This document shows positions 7,306 through 14,098 of a DNA stretch of 18,472 nucleotides, piece by piece. Each line of letters begins with the position of its first letter. Within the stretch, counting starts at the first letter, position 1. The DNA is from Clostridiales bacterium UBA4706. Lineage in GTDB: Bacteria > Bacillota > Clostridia > Oscillospirales > Oscillospiraceae. The position numbers were made by a program, and so were the translations under genes. A model generated the notes under the pieces. The model searched no databases. It was not told the DNA's origin and saw only the letters and a program-made list of their open reading frames with translations. The stretch spans positions 277-18,748 of the forward strand of contig DHKA01000105.1 of the NCBI GenBank assembly GCA_002404605.1, written 5' to 3'.

Positions 7306-8801
7306 TCTTTCTTCACTCCTCGGGTGATATGCTCGTTCACCGCCTGCTCCAGCGCGTCCGTCACGATCTGAAGGACGCGAATGCGGGCGTATTTCTTATC
7401 TACGGATTCAATGATATGCCATGGGGCATACGCCGTGCTCGTCTTTTGCAGCATTTCCTCGACCGCCGTTTCATACAGCGGCCACTTTTCGCGGTTGCGC
7501 CAGTCCTCGTCGGTGATCTTCCACTGCTTTTCCGGCGTATTCTGCCGCAGCTCAAAGCGTTCGAGCTGCGTTTCCGGATCGATGTGGATCCAGAATTTGA
7601 GGACGATCGTACCGTAATCGGCGAGTTCCTTTTCAAACTCGTTGATCTCGCCGTAAGCGCGCTTCCAGTCGTCCTCGCCGCAGTAGCCCTCGATGCGCTC
7701 GACCATGACGCGACCGTACCAGCTGCGGTCAAAGATCGTCACATGGCCGCTGCGCGGCAGACGCGTCCAGAACCGCCAGAGATAGTGCCGGGCAAGTTCG
7801 CCCGGCGTGGGGCTCGCAATGGGGATCACGTCAAAACCGCGCGGGTCGAGCGGATACGCCAGCCGGCGGATGTTGCCGCCCTTTCCGGCGGCGTCCCAGC
7901 CCTCGTAGCAGATGACAACGGGAATACGTTTGCGATAGATCTTATTATGGAGCATGCCGAGCTTTTCCTGCAAACGCTTGAGCTCGGCCTTGTATTCCTC
8001 CGGCGTGACGCTCTTTGTAAGATCGGCATCGCGGAGCGAGGGTGTGCCGAGCAGCGGGAAATCGCTTTTCCCCGCCTTGCCGACATAGCGGCTATTTTCG
8101 AGACCGTTGTCAATGGCTTCCGTGATAGCCTGAAAGCCCGCGAGCAGACGCTTTTTACGGTTTTCGGCGTCGAGAATGTGCCATTCGCCGTAAGCGGATG
8201 TTTTCTCCATAAACTCGCCGTAGGCACGGCGGAAGGTCTTGTATTCCTTGTGCTGCCAGAGATCGTCGCTCGTTACGCGCCACTCGGTATCGATATTCTC
8301 GCGCAGCTCCGCGATGCGTGCGAGCTGGTCCTCGCACGAAATGTGCAGAAAGAGCTTCACAACGATATACCCGTTGTCGCGCAGCTGCCGCTCAAAGATA
8401 TTGCACGCATCCATGCGGCGCTCGTATTCCTCCGCGGTGATCTCCCGGTGCAGGTATTTATAGACGCAGTCCTCCATCCAGCCGGTGTCCATGAAGAGGA
8501 ATTTTCCGTTTTCCGGCAGCGGCTCGAAGAACTTCTGGAGGAACGGGTAGCGTTCCTCATTCTCCGGCACGCGCTTATAGACCGCCACGCGGTAAAACCG
8601 CGGGTCCATCTCGCTGATGAGTTCGTTGATGAGATGGCCCTTTCCCGCGCAGTCCCAGCCCTCCACGAGGACGACCACAGGCAGCTTTGCCGCCATGACG
8701 CTCTGCTGCTGCGCCGCGAGCCTTTCGCGGAGCCGGCGGATCTCCGCCTTGCGCCGGTCTTTATCGAGTCCGTCGTCCGCCGGTTTGAAATCGTGAAGCA
8801 T
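7275..8801 (-). CDS. pap: Polyphosphate:AMP phosphotransferase, tandem-domain PPK2 (class II)
   Basis: A 508-residue protein made of two PPK2 domains. Each has a Walker A loop: EGWDCAGKG (47-55) and EGWDAAGKG (300-308). The second domain keeps the family lid and Walker B region FDRSWYGRVMVERIEG (357-372). In the first the same place reads FMDTGWMED, so the DRSWY core is lost and this half is probably structural. Two-domain PPK2 proteins are known as class II enzymes that use polyP to phosphorylate AMP to ADP, with the C-terminal half carrying activity. First gene of the operon, behind a near-consensus promoter; GGAGG sits 9 bases before the ATG. Its 3' end overlaps ppk1, tying polyP use to polyP synthesis. 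Confidence 0.94.
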   Translation of the reverse strand: MLHDFKPADDGLDKDRRKAEIRRLRERLAAQQQSVMAAKLPVVVLVEGWDCAGKGHLINELISEMDPRFYRVAVYKRVPENEERYPFLQKFFEPLPENGKFLFMDTGWMEDCVYKYLHREITAEEYERRMDACNIFERQLRDNGYIVVKLFLHISCEDQLARIAELRENIDTEWRVTSDDLWQHKEYKTFRRAYGEFMEKTSAYGEWHILDAENRKKRLLAGFQAITEAIDNGLENSRYVGKAGKSDFPLLGTPSLRDADLTKSVTPEEYKAELKRLQEKLGMLHNKIYRKRIPVVICYEGWDAAGKGGNIRRLAYPLDPRGFDVIPIASPTPGELARHYLWRFWTRLPRSGHVTIFDRSWYGRVMVERIEGYCGEDDWKRAYGEINEFEKELADYGTIVLKFWIHIDPETQLERFELRQNTPEKQWKITDEDWRNREKWPLYETAVEEMLQKTSTAYAPWHIIESVDKKYARIRVLQIVTDALEQAVNEHITRGVKKECAKPKKDRN

Positions 8802-8840
8802 ATATCCGCGCCTCCGAAAGAAAAATTTCCGTTTCTTTTT

Positions 8841-8869
8841 AGAATATCACACTGCGCTGTATCTGTCAA
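8841..8869 (-). promoter_or_regulatory. Promoter of the pap-ppk1-kinase operon
   Basis: On the minus strand, TTGACA (8869-8864), a 17-base spacer and TATTCT (8846-8841). The predicted start is near 8834, giving a leader of about 33 bases. I see no Pho-box-like direct repeats upstream. Confidence 0.75.
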
Positions 8870-8895
8870 AACCTGCCGGGTTTTTTACACAAGCC

Positions 8896-8938
8896 AAAAC
8901 GGTCCCCCTGTCGGCGGTGCCGGCGGGGAGACCGTTTA
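8896..8938 (-). terminator. Probable terminator of the acyltransferase gene
   Basis: On the minus strand a 12-bp stem with one G-U pair (arms 8937-8926 and 8907-8896), an 18-base GC-rich loop and only a short TTTT tail. It begins 11 bases after the stop codon. The weak U-run lowers confidence. Confidence 0.55.
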
Positions 8939-8948
8939 AATACAAGAA

Positions 8949-9815
8949 TTATTCCGCTTCTTTCGCCGCTTCCCCGCTCTGCTCCGCCGTTTTCTCGGCG
9001 TCGAGGCTCTCGCGCTCCATCAGGCGCGGATCGGCAAGATATTTCTTGATCTGCGCGAACGCCTGCGCCATATAGTAGCCGCTGGCGATGCGCTCGTCCA
9101 TCACGACGCCGAGCGGCATGCACCGGTCAAAGACGATGCCGTCCTTGCTGCGGCGCGGCACCTCGCGCATGTTGCCCATGGTGATGGCAATGCTCGTCGT
9201 GCCGAACTCGTACACATGGTGGTAGATATGGTTCGTGCGGATGCTCGCAAGGTTGGAGATGAGAAGGCTCGCGTGGAACGGCGTCAGATCGATGAGCGAC
9301 TGCGGCAGAAGGCCGTGGTTATCCAGAAACCGGATCAGGCCGATGATCGGCGGCAGGAGCCAGCGCAGCTTCGTCGTGAGGATCTTCATCGCCGTATCGA
9401 AGGAGTTGGCCTCGCCGAGCTGACGGTTCTGGTCAATATAGCCGGTGATCTTTGCCTGCACGTCGAACACGTCGTCCGTCGGGACAAGATCGATCTTCGA
9501 CATGGTATCGCTGCCGTCCGGCTTCAGAACGACCATGGACACCTTGATATCCTTGTGCTGGTAGATATTATGCCCCTTGATGAAGCGGTTGATCGCGGGA
9601 TACTTTTCCAGCGTGTGGAGATACGCCGTGAGCACCAGCGCCAGATGGCTGATCTGCTTTCCTTCGCGGCGCTTTTCGTTCATATAGGCGCGCATGGGCA
9701 TTTCCGGAATGTCCAGCGTGATCATGTTCATGGCATCATACCGCTTTGTGAGAAAATACGGGATGAGATAGTACATGGGGTCTTCATTTTTTACAAGGAT
9801 TCCGTCCGGACGCAT
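8949..9815 (-). CDS. Stand-alone 2-oxoacid dehydrogenase E2-like acyltransferase domain protein
   Basis: A 288-residue protein resembling the catalytic (CAT-like) domain of dihydrolipoamide acyltransferases, with no lipoyl or subunit-binding domain. Supporting features are the opening MRPDGILVKNEDPM, the AYLHTLEKYPAINRFIKG stretch (64-81), and the C-terminal block PLGVVMDERIASGYYMAQAF (234-253). In E2 enzymes that block carries the DHRxxDG active-site motif; here it is DERIASG (240-246), so the catalytic His is Glu and the motif Asp is Ser. From memory, similar stand-alone clostridial proteins also lack the His, so a non-canonical or binding role is likely. The tail (266-288) is highly charged. 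I chose ATG 9815 rather than 9842 because GAGG lies 7 bases upstream and the predicted transcript starts only about 9 bases before 9842. Monocistronic; substrate unknown. Confidence 0.75.
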   Translation of the reverse strand: MRPDGILVKNEDPMYYLIPYFLTKRYDAMNMITLDIPEMPMRAYMNEKRREGKQISHLALVLTAYLHTLEKYPAINRFIKGHNIYQHKDIKVSMVVLKPDGSDTMSKIDLVPTDDVFDVQAKITGYIDQNRQLGEANSFDTAMKILTTKLRWLLPPIIGLIRFLDNHGLLPQSLIDLTPFHASLLISNLASIRTNHIYHHVYEFGTTSIAITMGNMREVPRRSKDGIVFDRCMPLGVVMDERIASGYYMAQAFAQIKKYLADPRLMERESLDAEKTAEQSGEAAKEAE

Positions 9816-9857
9816 GATTTTCCCTCGCTTCCCTGAATGCATAAAAATTTTGATGAA

Positions 9858-9886
9858 ATTATACCGCCCGCGCCGATTTTTGTCAA
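9858..9886 (-). promoter_or_regulatory. Perfect-consensus sigma-A promoter of the E2-like gene
   Basis: On the minus strand, TTGACA (9886-9881), exactly 17 bases, TATAAT (9863-9858). The predicted start is near 9851. Strong constitutive expression would be expected unless repressed. Confidence 0.85.
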
Positions 9887-9942
9887 TATTTCGTCGAGCG
9901 CTTCACGGTAAAAAATGAACTTTTTGTTAATTTGGTGGAAAG

Positions 9943-9971
9943 TTCACGACTTATTTACGATTTCGTATTAA
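9943..9971 (+). promoter_or_regulatory. Possible weak promoter of the zinc-ribbon membrane gene
   Basis: TTCACG (9943-9948), 17 bases, TATTAA (9966-9971) in an AT-rich stretch upstream of 10025. Weak match, the best seen in the gap. The 9887-10024 gap otherwise holds nothing recognisable. Confidence 0.3.
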
Positions 9972-10024
9972 AGTCTATGACAGAAACGGGCTTTGGGATG
10001 CCCTTTTTCCCCGGAGGTCTTTTT

Positions 10025-10450
10025 ATGCGGCGTTCCCCCAACCGAAATTTTGCCACCTTCATGGCCGGTCGTTACGGCGCAGACGCGCTTGGCCGGTTTC
10101 TCTCCATATGCGGATGCATCTGCATCCTCCTCTCCATCGCCGTGCGCGGAAAAAGCGCCTTCTTCTCCGCTGTGTTTTCCACGGCGGCTCTCGCGCTGCT
10201 CATCTGGTGCTATGTGCGCATTTTCTCCCGGAAGGTCGCGATCCGGAGCGAGGAAAACCGGAAGTATCTTTCCCATCGGAATCGTTTTCTCGGCTTGTTC
10301 CGTCTGCTCAAAAGCTGCTTCCGCCAGAGAAAGGATTATGCTTTTTTCCGCTGCCCGAGCTGCAAGGAGGTCGTGCGCGTCCCCCGCGGCAAGGGAAAGA
10401 TCCGCATCACGTGCCCGCGCTGCGGGTACGCCTTTGAAAAGAAGACCTGA
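10025..10450 (+). CDS. Small membrane protein with C-terminal zinc ribbon
   Basis: A 141-residue protein with a basic N-terminus, two predicted transmembrane helices (about 23-40 and 45-66), a basic cytoplasmic linker, and a C-terminal zinc ribbon with Cys110, Cys113, Cys130 and Cys133 in a CPSC / CPRC arrangement. Small proteins of this architecture are common in Clostridia and have no assigned function. The frame stays open upstream to 9932, but ATG 10025 has GGAGG 7 bases before it, and the extra upstream residues contain nothing convincing. It stands between its own terminator and a divergent gene. The ribbon could bind metal, nucleic acid or a partner; I cannot choose. Confidence 0.72.
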   Translation: MRRSPNRNFATFMAGRYGADALGRFLSICGCICILLSIAVRGKSAFFSAVFSTAALALLIWCYVRIFSRKVAIRSEENRKYLSHRNRFLGLFRLLKSCFRQRKDYAFFRCPSCKEVVRVPRGKGKIRITCPRCGYAFEKKT

Positions 10451-10467
10451 AAATTATGCATCATTTG

Positions 10468-10512
10468 ACAGCCGCGGCAATTTCTCTGCCGCGGCTGTTG
10501 TTGTATCTTTTT
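10468..10512 (+). terminator. Intrinsic terminator after the zinc-ribbon gene
   Basis: A perfect 12-bp GC-rich stem (10468-10479 with 10487-10498), a 7-base loop, then a T-rich tail interrupted by a few other bases. Confidence 0.8.
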
Positions 10513-10529
10513 CCGGTGCGTGATACCAT
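10501..10529 (+). promoter_or_regulatory. Possible extended -10 promoter of the HExxH gene
   Basis: TTGTAT (10501-10506), 17 bases, TACCAT (10524-10529) preceded by TG one base upstream (extended -10). The predicted start is about 29 bases before ATG 10565. It overlaps the tail of the preceding terminator. Confidence 0.4.
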
Positions 10530-10564
10530 ATAGACATCGAATCGGAAAGAGAGTGTGCCGGTAT

Positions 10565-11605
10565 ATGAAATTGGAGGGGCTGTATAGACAGGTATCCGAA
10601 CGGATCTCCTCGCTGGATCTTGAAAGCATCTGGCCGGGCTTCTCGCCGCTGCGGTTTGCTTTGTACGACGAGGAAGCGTGCTTTTTTAATGGGACCAATA
10701 TCGAAAAAACGGACGCCTTCTGCGCGAACACTTCCATTGTGTACCAGGGAGAGCCCATCGCCATATGGAAGGTGGACGGCGAGCCGGACATTTCCGTTTT
10801 GACCGCGAAGATCGTTCACGAAATGTTCCACGCCCACCAGATCGGGCGGGGCTGGGACTGCTGGGCGGACGAAATGGATGCGCTGTACCGGTATGAATAC
10901 GACACCGAAAATCTCGCACTCCGACTGCGCGAAAACGAGCTTCTCTTCTCCCTCGCAGAACACTTTGATGAGGCCGCCCTCCGGGAGCTGCTCTCGCACC
11001 GGAAGCGGCGCAGTGAAGAGCACCCCTATGAGTTTTCCTACGAAAGCAAAATTGAGGAGATCGAAGGCAGTGCGACGTATGTGGAGTGGATGGTCTTGCA
11101 GCAGTTGGATGAGCGCGCAGCGGCCGCGATGACCGAGCGCATGCGCGCCGCCGTAACGCAGCCGGAAGCTCTCTTCCCGATCCGCATTTCCTGCTACTAT
11201 ACCGGCGCGCTTATGATCCGCGCGCTGCTCGCCGCGGGTGTCTATTCCTTCACGCCGCCGGAGCGCCCCGCCGTTTTTTCCGTCTTGCGGAGCGTCTCCC
11301 CGTCGGACGGCGGCTTTCCCGGAAGGGACGTCTGCCGCCAAAGAATCTCCGACGCCCTTGCCGATTTCCATAAGGATACGGAAACAATCGTCCGATCGGC
11401 GCTGGAGCGGAACGAGGTGGTCTTGGACGGCCCCGCGGAGCTGCTCGGCGTAAATATTTTCGACGCGCGGTTTTACCGGGGATATATGATATCGAGGTAT
11501 TTTCTGCAATACCGAGACGGTCAGGGCACGCATACGCTCCACGGAAATTATGTAGTGCGCATGGCAAACGAAACGGCGATATCCCGCGTCTACCTATGGG
11601 AATGA
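10565..11605 (+). CDS. Putative zinc metallopeptidase with HExxH motif
   Basis: A 346-residue soluble protein without signal peptide or membrane helix. KIVHEMFHAHQ (82-92) is a textbook HExxH zinc site (His85, Glu86, His89) set in a helix. A second acidic helix, KIEEIEGSATYVEW (162-175), lies about 75 residues later with Glu167 as a plausible third ligand, as in gluzincin-type peptidases. I do not recognise a named family. The frame also opens at GTG 10520 and GTG 10553, but the former falls within the predicted promoter; ATG 10565 is the best start although its ribosome binding site is weak (AAAGAGAG, rather far upstream). It probably leads a short operon with the two genes that follow. The peptidase fold is likely; the substrate is unknown and a non-proteolytic role is possible. 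Confidence 0.7.
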   Translation: MKLEGLYRQVSERISSLDLESIWPGFSPLRFALYDEEACFFNGTNIEKTDAFCANTSIVYQGEPIAIWKVDGEPDISVLTAKIVHEMFHAHQIGRGWDCWADEMDALYRYEYDTENLALRLRENELLFSLAEHFDEAALRELLSHRKRRSEEHPYEFSYESKIEEIEGSATYVEWMVLQQLDERAAAAMTERMRAAVTQPEALFPIRISCYYTGALMIRALLAAGVYSFTPPERPAVFSVLRSVSPSDGGFPGRDVCRQRISDALADFHKDTETIVRSALERNEVVLDGPAELLGVNIFDARFYRGYMISRYFLQYRDGQGTHTLHGNYVVRMANETAISRVYLWE

Positions 11606-11674
11606 TCCCCGCCGCAGAGCGAAACATATCGCAATGCGGCATACCATAAATAAAATTTGCGGGGGAAAGACAGT

Positions 11675-12154
11675 TTGATTCATTTTGAAGAAATCACAAA
11701 TGCGAACATCTGGAAGGTCTGCGCGCTGGAGCCGCTGGATGACCAGAGGGATTTCGTCGCGGAAAATCTGCAAAGTCTGGTGGAAGCCTACGCCACAAGA
11801 AACGAGGGAAATAACGCCCTGCCTCTGGCCGTTTATAACGACGCGGAACTCATCGGGTTCGTTATGATTGGTAAGGGTACGGTAGGCAACGAGGACGAAA
11901 GTGAGCTCATCCGCGAAAACTACTCCCTCTGGCGGCTGATGATCGACAAAAACTATCAGGGGCGCGGTCTCGGCAGGCAGACGATCGACGCAGCTATGGT
12001 GCTGATCCGCACATTCCCGTTCGGCGAGGCAAAAAAGGTGTGGCTCTCCTACGAGCCGGAGAACACCCGCGCCAGAGATATTTATCGGAAATACGGGTTT
12101 GTGGAAAACGGGGACATGTGCGGCAAGGAGATCGTTGCCGTATATGAATTGTAA
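11675..12154 (+). CDS. GNAT N-acetyltransferase, BltD/PaiA-like (possible polyamine acetyltransferase)
   Basis: A 159-residue GCN5-related acetyltransferase that transfers acetyl from acetyl-CoA to an amine. The acetyl-CoA loop is NYQGRGLG (93-100), preceded by WRLMID and followed by YEPENTRARDIYRKYGF (127-143), the usual C-terminal GNAT block. The N-terminal LEPLDDQRDFVAENLQSLVE stretch recalls BltD/PaiA-type spermidine/spermine acetyltransferases, so a polyamine substrate is a reasonable guess, not shown. No ATG lies nearby; I chose TTG 11675 because GGGGGAAAG precedes it with the purine block ending about 9 bases away. TTG 11657 is in frame but has no ribosome binding site. Second gene of a probable three-gene run; a weak start codon may keep levels low. 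Confidence 0.8.
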   Translation: MIHFEEITNANIWKVCALEPLDDQRDFVAENLQSLVEAYATRNEGNNALPLAVYNDAELIGFVMIGKGTVGNEDESELIRENYSLWRLMIDKNYQGRGLGRQTIDAAMVLIRTFPFGEAKKVWLSYEPENTRARDIYRKYGFVENGDMCGKEIVAVYEL

Positions 12155-12168
12155 GTGAGAGGTACGTC

Positions 12169-12603
12169 GTGGATATAAAAGCCTTCTGGCGGGCGGTTCT
12201 CGCGCAGGACGAGCCGGAGATCCGAACATATTTCGCCCCGGACGCCTACGTAAACTGGCACTGCACGAACGAGCATTTCACGGTGGATGAATTCATCATC
12301 GCCAACTGCGAATATCCCGGAGAGTGGGACGGGGCTGTGGAACGGATCGAAATACTGGACAGTCTCACCGTTACGGTCACGCGCGTTTATCCAAAGGATC
12401 AGAGCTGTTCGTTCCATGTGACGTCCTTCATCCGGACGGAAAATGGCAGGATCGTATCATTGGATGAATACTGGGCAGACGACGGCAGCGCGCCGCAATG
12501 GAGACTCGATAAACACATTGGGACACCCATTGTGATTGATTCCATTGAAGCGCACAAATTTGCATCCGATCACAGCGATAAACTATTGAAAGACCGAAAA
12601 TAA
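12169..12603 (+). CDS. NTF2-like / SnoaL-like small protein
   Basis: A 144-residue protein with the features of the NTF2-like alpha+beta cone fold: an opening helix (FWRAVLAQDEPEIRTYFAPD, 6-25), an early WHCTNEHFTVDEFI segment, and paired strands ending SLDEYWADDGSAPQWR. Members include small hydrolases, isomerases and ligand-binding proteins, so function cannot be read from the fold. The start is GTG with AGAGG 6 bases before it. It begins 14 bases after the acetyltransferase stop and is therefore almost certainly cotranscribed. A strong terminator follows. Confidence 0.72.
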   Translation: MDIKAFWRAVLAQDEPEIRTYFAPDAYVNWHCTNEHFTVDEFIIANCEYPGEWDGAVERIEILDSLTVTVTRVYPKDQSCSFHVTSFIRTENGRIVSLDEYWADDGSAPQWRLDKHIGTPIVIDSIEAHKFASDHSDKLLKDRK

Positions 12604-12620
12604 AGTTTTTGTTTCTCCTG

Positions 12621-12677
12621 CGGCACCCCCGGCGGGACCTTCGCGGTCGTGCCGGGGGTGCCGTTTCTTTATTTTGT
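12621..12677 (+). terminator. Intrinsic terminator after the NTF2-like gene
   Basis: A 13-bp perfect GC-rich stem (12621-12633 with 12651-12663), with a small inner hairpin in the loop, then TTTCTTTATTTTG. The opposite strand lacks a good T-run, so it mainly serves the plus strand. Confidence 0.85.
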
Positions 12678-13493
12678 CTGTGTAACGGCGAAGTCCGTGC
12701 CCGTCCACTCGACGCTCACCGTCCCGCCGTCGGTGCGGAAGACCTCCGTGCCCGCCGCAGCGAGCGAGGCAAGGAGCTTATCCCCGATCTCCTCCGCCGG
12801 GGAGACCGTCGCCACGGCATAGCGCGGCGCTGTCTGCGCGATGAGCTTTAAAAGGGGCTTATTGCTGTCGCCGTGGTGCGGGAGCTTGATGAGCTCATAG
12901 CTATTGAGCGCAACGTCAAGCAGCTCGTTCAGGCGGTTTTTCTTTGCGTCACCAAGCAGGAGGAAGCTCGTTTCGCGCCATGTGATAGTCGTAACGAGGG
13001 AATTGTTGTTGTCGTCGCCGTAGTCGATGTCGGGCGGATCAAGCGTAAACGAGCCGTTTTCGGTGTCGATCGCATAGTCCTCCGTCAGACGGAGGAACGG
13101 CGTATCCCGCTCTAGTGCGGCGCGCTCGAGCAGCGTGAGATACAGGGAATCCTCTTCGTAATCCGGACCGATGATCTGCCCCACGGGGTACGCGCGCACG
13201 AGCGCCGCCGCCGAGCCGATGTGATCCTTATCGTAATGGCTGAGGACGAGATAGTCGATGCGCTGCACGCCGCGGCGCTCGAGCGCGGCGCAGATGGCGT
13301 CGAAATCGTCCTCGTCGGCAGCGTCGTTTACAACGGTGACGCCATCCATGCATACGATGATGCAGTCGGATTTCCCGGTATTGAGAATGTCCAGAGAGAA
13401 CGGGCCGTTGTCCGTCTCCGGCGCGGCGGCGCCGCACGCACAGAGTGAAAGCAGTGCGCAAAGCACGAGAAGCGCGGCAAGGCATCGTTTCAT
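12669..13493 (-). CDS. Metallo-beta-lactamase-fold lipoprotein (ComEC C-terminal-domain-like hydrolase)
   Basis: A 274-residue exported protein. The signal peptide ends LCAC, with Cys20 the likely lipidation site. The mature part has the metallo-beta-lactamase fold: NTGKSDCIIVCMDGVTVVND opens the sandwich, SHYDKDHIG (85-93) supplies the first metal site (His86, Asp88, Asp90, His91), LLGDA (179-183) the bridging Asp182, and LPHHGDSN (204-211) the next His. The SHxDxDH variant is typical of the ComEC/Rec2 soluble domain and related secreted hydrolases, which cleave nucleic acid or other phosphoesters. No membrane channel part is present and no competence genes are nearby, so DNA uptake is not implied. 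AGGAG lies 11 bases before the ATG. Single gene, divergent from elaA. Confidence 0.84.
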   Translation of the reverse strand: MKRCLAALLVLCALLSLCACGAAAPETDNGPFSLDILNTGKSDCIIVCMDGVTVVNDAADEDDFDAICAALERRGVQRIDYLVLSHYDKDHIGSAAALVRAYPVGQIIGPDYEEDSLYLTLLERAALERDTPFLRLTEDYAIDTENGSFTLDPPDIDYGDDNNNSLVTTITWRETSFLLLGDAKKNRLNELLDVALNSYELIKLPHHGDSNKPLLKLIAQTAPRYAVATVSPAEEIGDKLLASLAAAGTEVFRTDGGTVSVEWTGTDFAVTQTK

Positions 13494-13529
13494 GGAAAGC
13501 GGCTCTCCTTTCTCCGGCGGAAATCACAG

Positions 13530-13558
13530 TTTACTTTTTCCGCAGCCGGAAGTATAAT
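13530..13558 (+). promoter_or_regulatory. Promoter of the ElaA-like gene
   Basis: TTTACT (13530-13535), 17 bases, TATAAT (13553-13558). The predicted start is near 13565, about 27 bases before ATG 13592. Confidence 0.7.
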
Positions 13559-13591
13559 TAAAACATTGTAACGCATTTGGGAGGAAACACC

Positions 13592-14038
13592 ATGGAGCTT
13601 GTCGTAAAACACTATTCAGAACTGACGGCGGACGAGCTGTACGACATTCTGCACGTGCGCGTGCTGGTTTTTGTCGTGGAGCAGAAGTGCCCCTACGCAG
13701 AGGTGGACGGGCGCGACAAGCAGGCATACCATGTCTTTCTTCGCGACAAGACCGGCATCAAGGCGTATCTCCGTGTGCTCGACCGGGGCGTTTCGTTTGA
13801 AGAGGTCTCCATCGGCCGCGTGCTGACGACCGAACGCGGCTGCGGCTACGGTCACAGGATCCTTGACGCGGGTATCGCCGCGGCGCGGGAAAAGTACGGT
13901 GCCGACGCCATCCGCATCGAGGCGCAGACCTACGCCCGGAAACTCTACGAGGATCACGGCTTCCGGCAGGACGGCGAGGAATTTCTGGAGGACGACATCC
14001 CCCACATCCCGATGATCTGGCACGCGCCGAAGGTCTGA
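13592..14038 (+). CDS. elaA: ElaA-like GNAT acetyltransferase
   Basis: A 148-residue GNAT protein matching the ElaA subgroup: VRVLVFVVEQKCPYAEVDGR with a following HVF is the characteristic N-terminal signature, then IGRVLTTERGCGYGHRILDA for acetyl-CoA binding, and YARKLYEDHGFRQDGEEFLEDDIPHIPM at the end. ElaA is a small cytoplasmic acetyltransferase with no firmly established substrate. I chose ATG 13592 because GGGAGG lies 7 bases upstream; an in-frame TTG at 13577 is too far upstream of that site. It has its own promoter and terminator. Confidence 0.86.
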   Translation: MELVVKHYSELTADELYDILHVRVLVFVVEQKCPYAEVDGRDKQAYHVFLRDKTGIKAYLRVLDRGVSFEEVSIGRVLTTERGCGYGHRILDAGIAAAREKYGADAIRIEAQTYARKLYEDHGFRQDGEEFLEDDIPHIPMIWHAPKV

Positions 14039-14054
14039 TCCTTCACCTATAACG

Positions 14055-14098
14055 TATCCCCGGAAGATCGCTGCACGATCCTCCGGGGATATTCTTTT
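14055..14098 (+). terminator. Intrinsic terminator after elaA
   Basis: A stem of about 16 pairs with one A-C mismatch (14055-14070 with 14076-14091), 5-base loop, then TTCTTTTAT. The convergent MFS gene ends at 14097, inside the tail. Confidence 0.78.

Noticed and set aside
7218..8939. 573-codon plus-strand ORF opposite pap
   Set aside because: Antisense shadow caused by high GC and codon bias; the opposite strand has clear PPK2 motifs, a promoter and a ribosome binding site.
12669..14038. Competence (DNA uptake) locus
   Set aside because: The ComEC-like protein has no channel domain and no comEA, comF or pilus genes are present.
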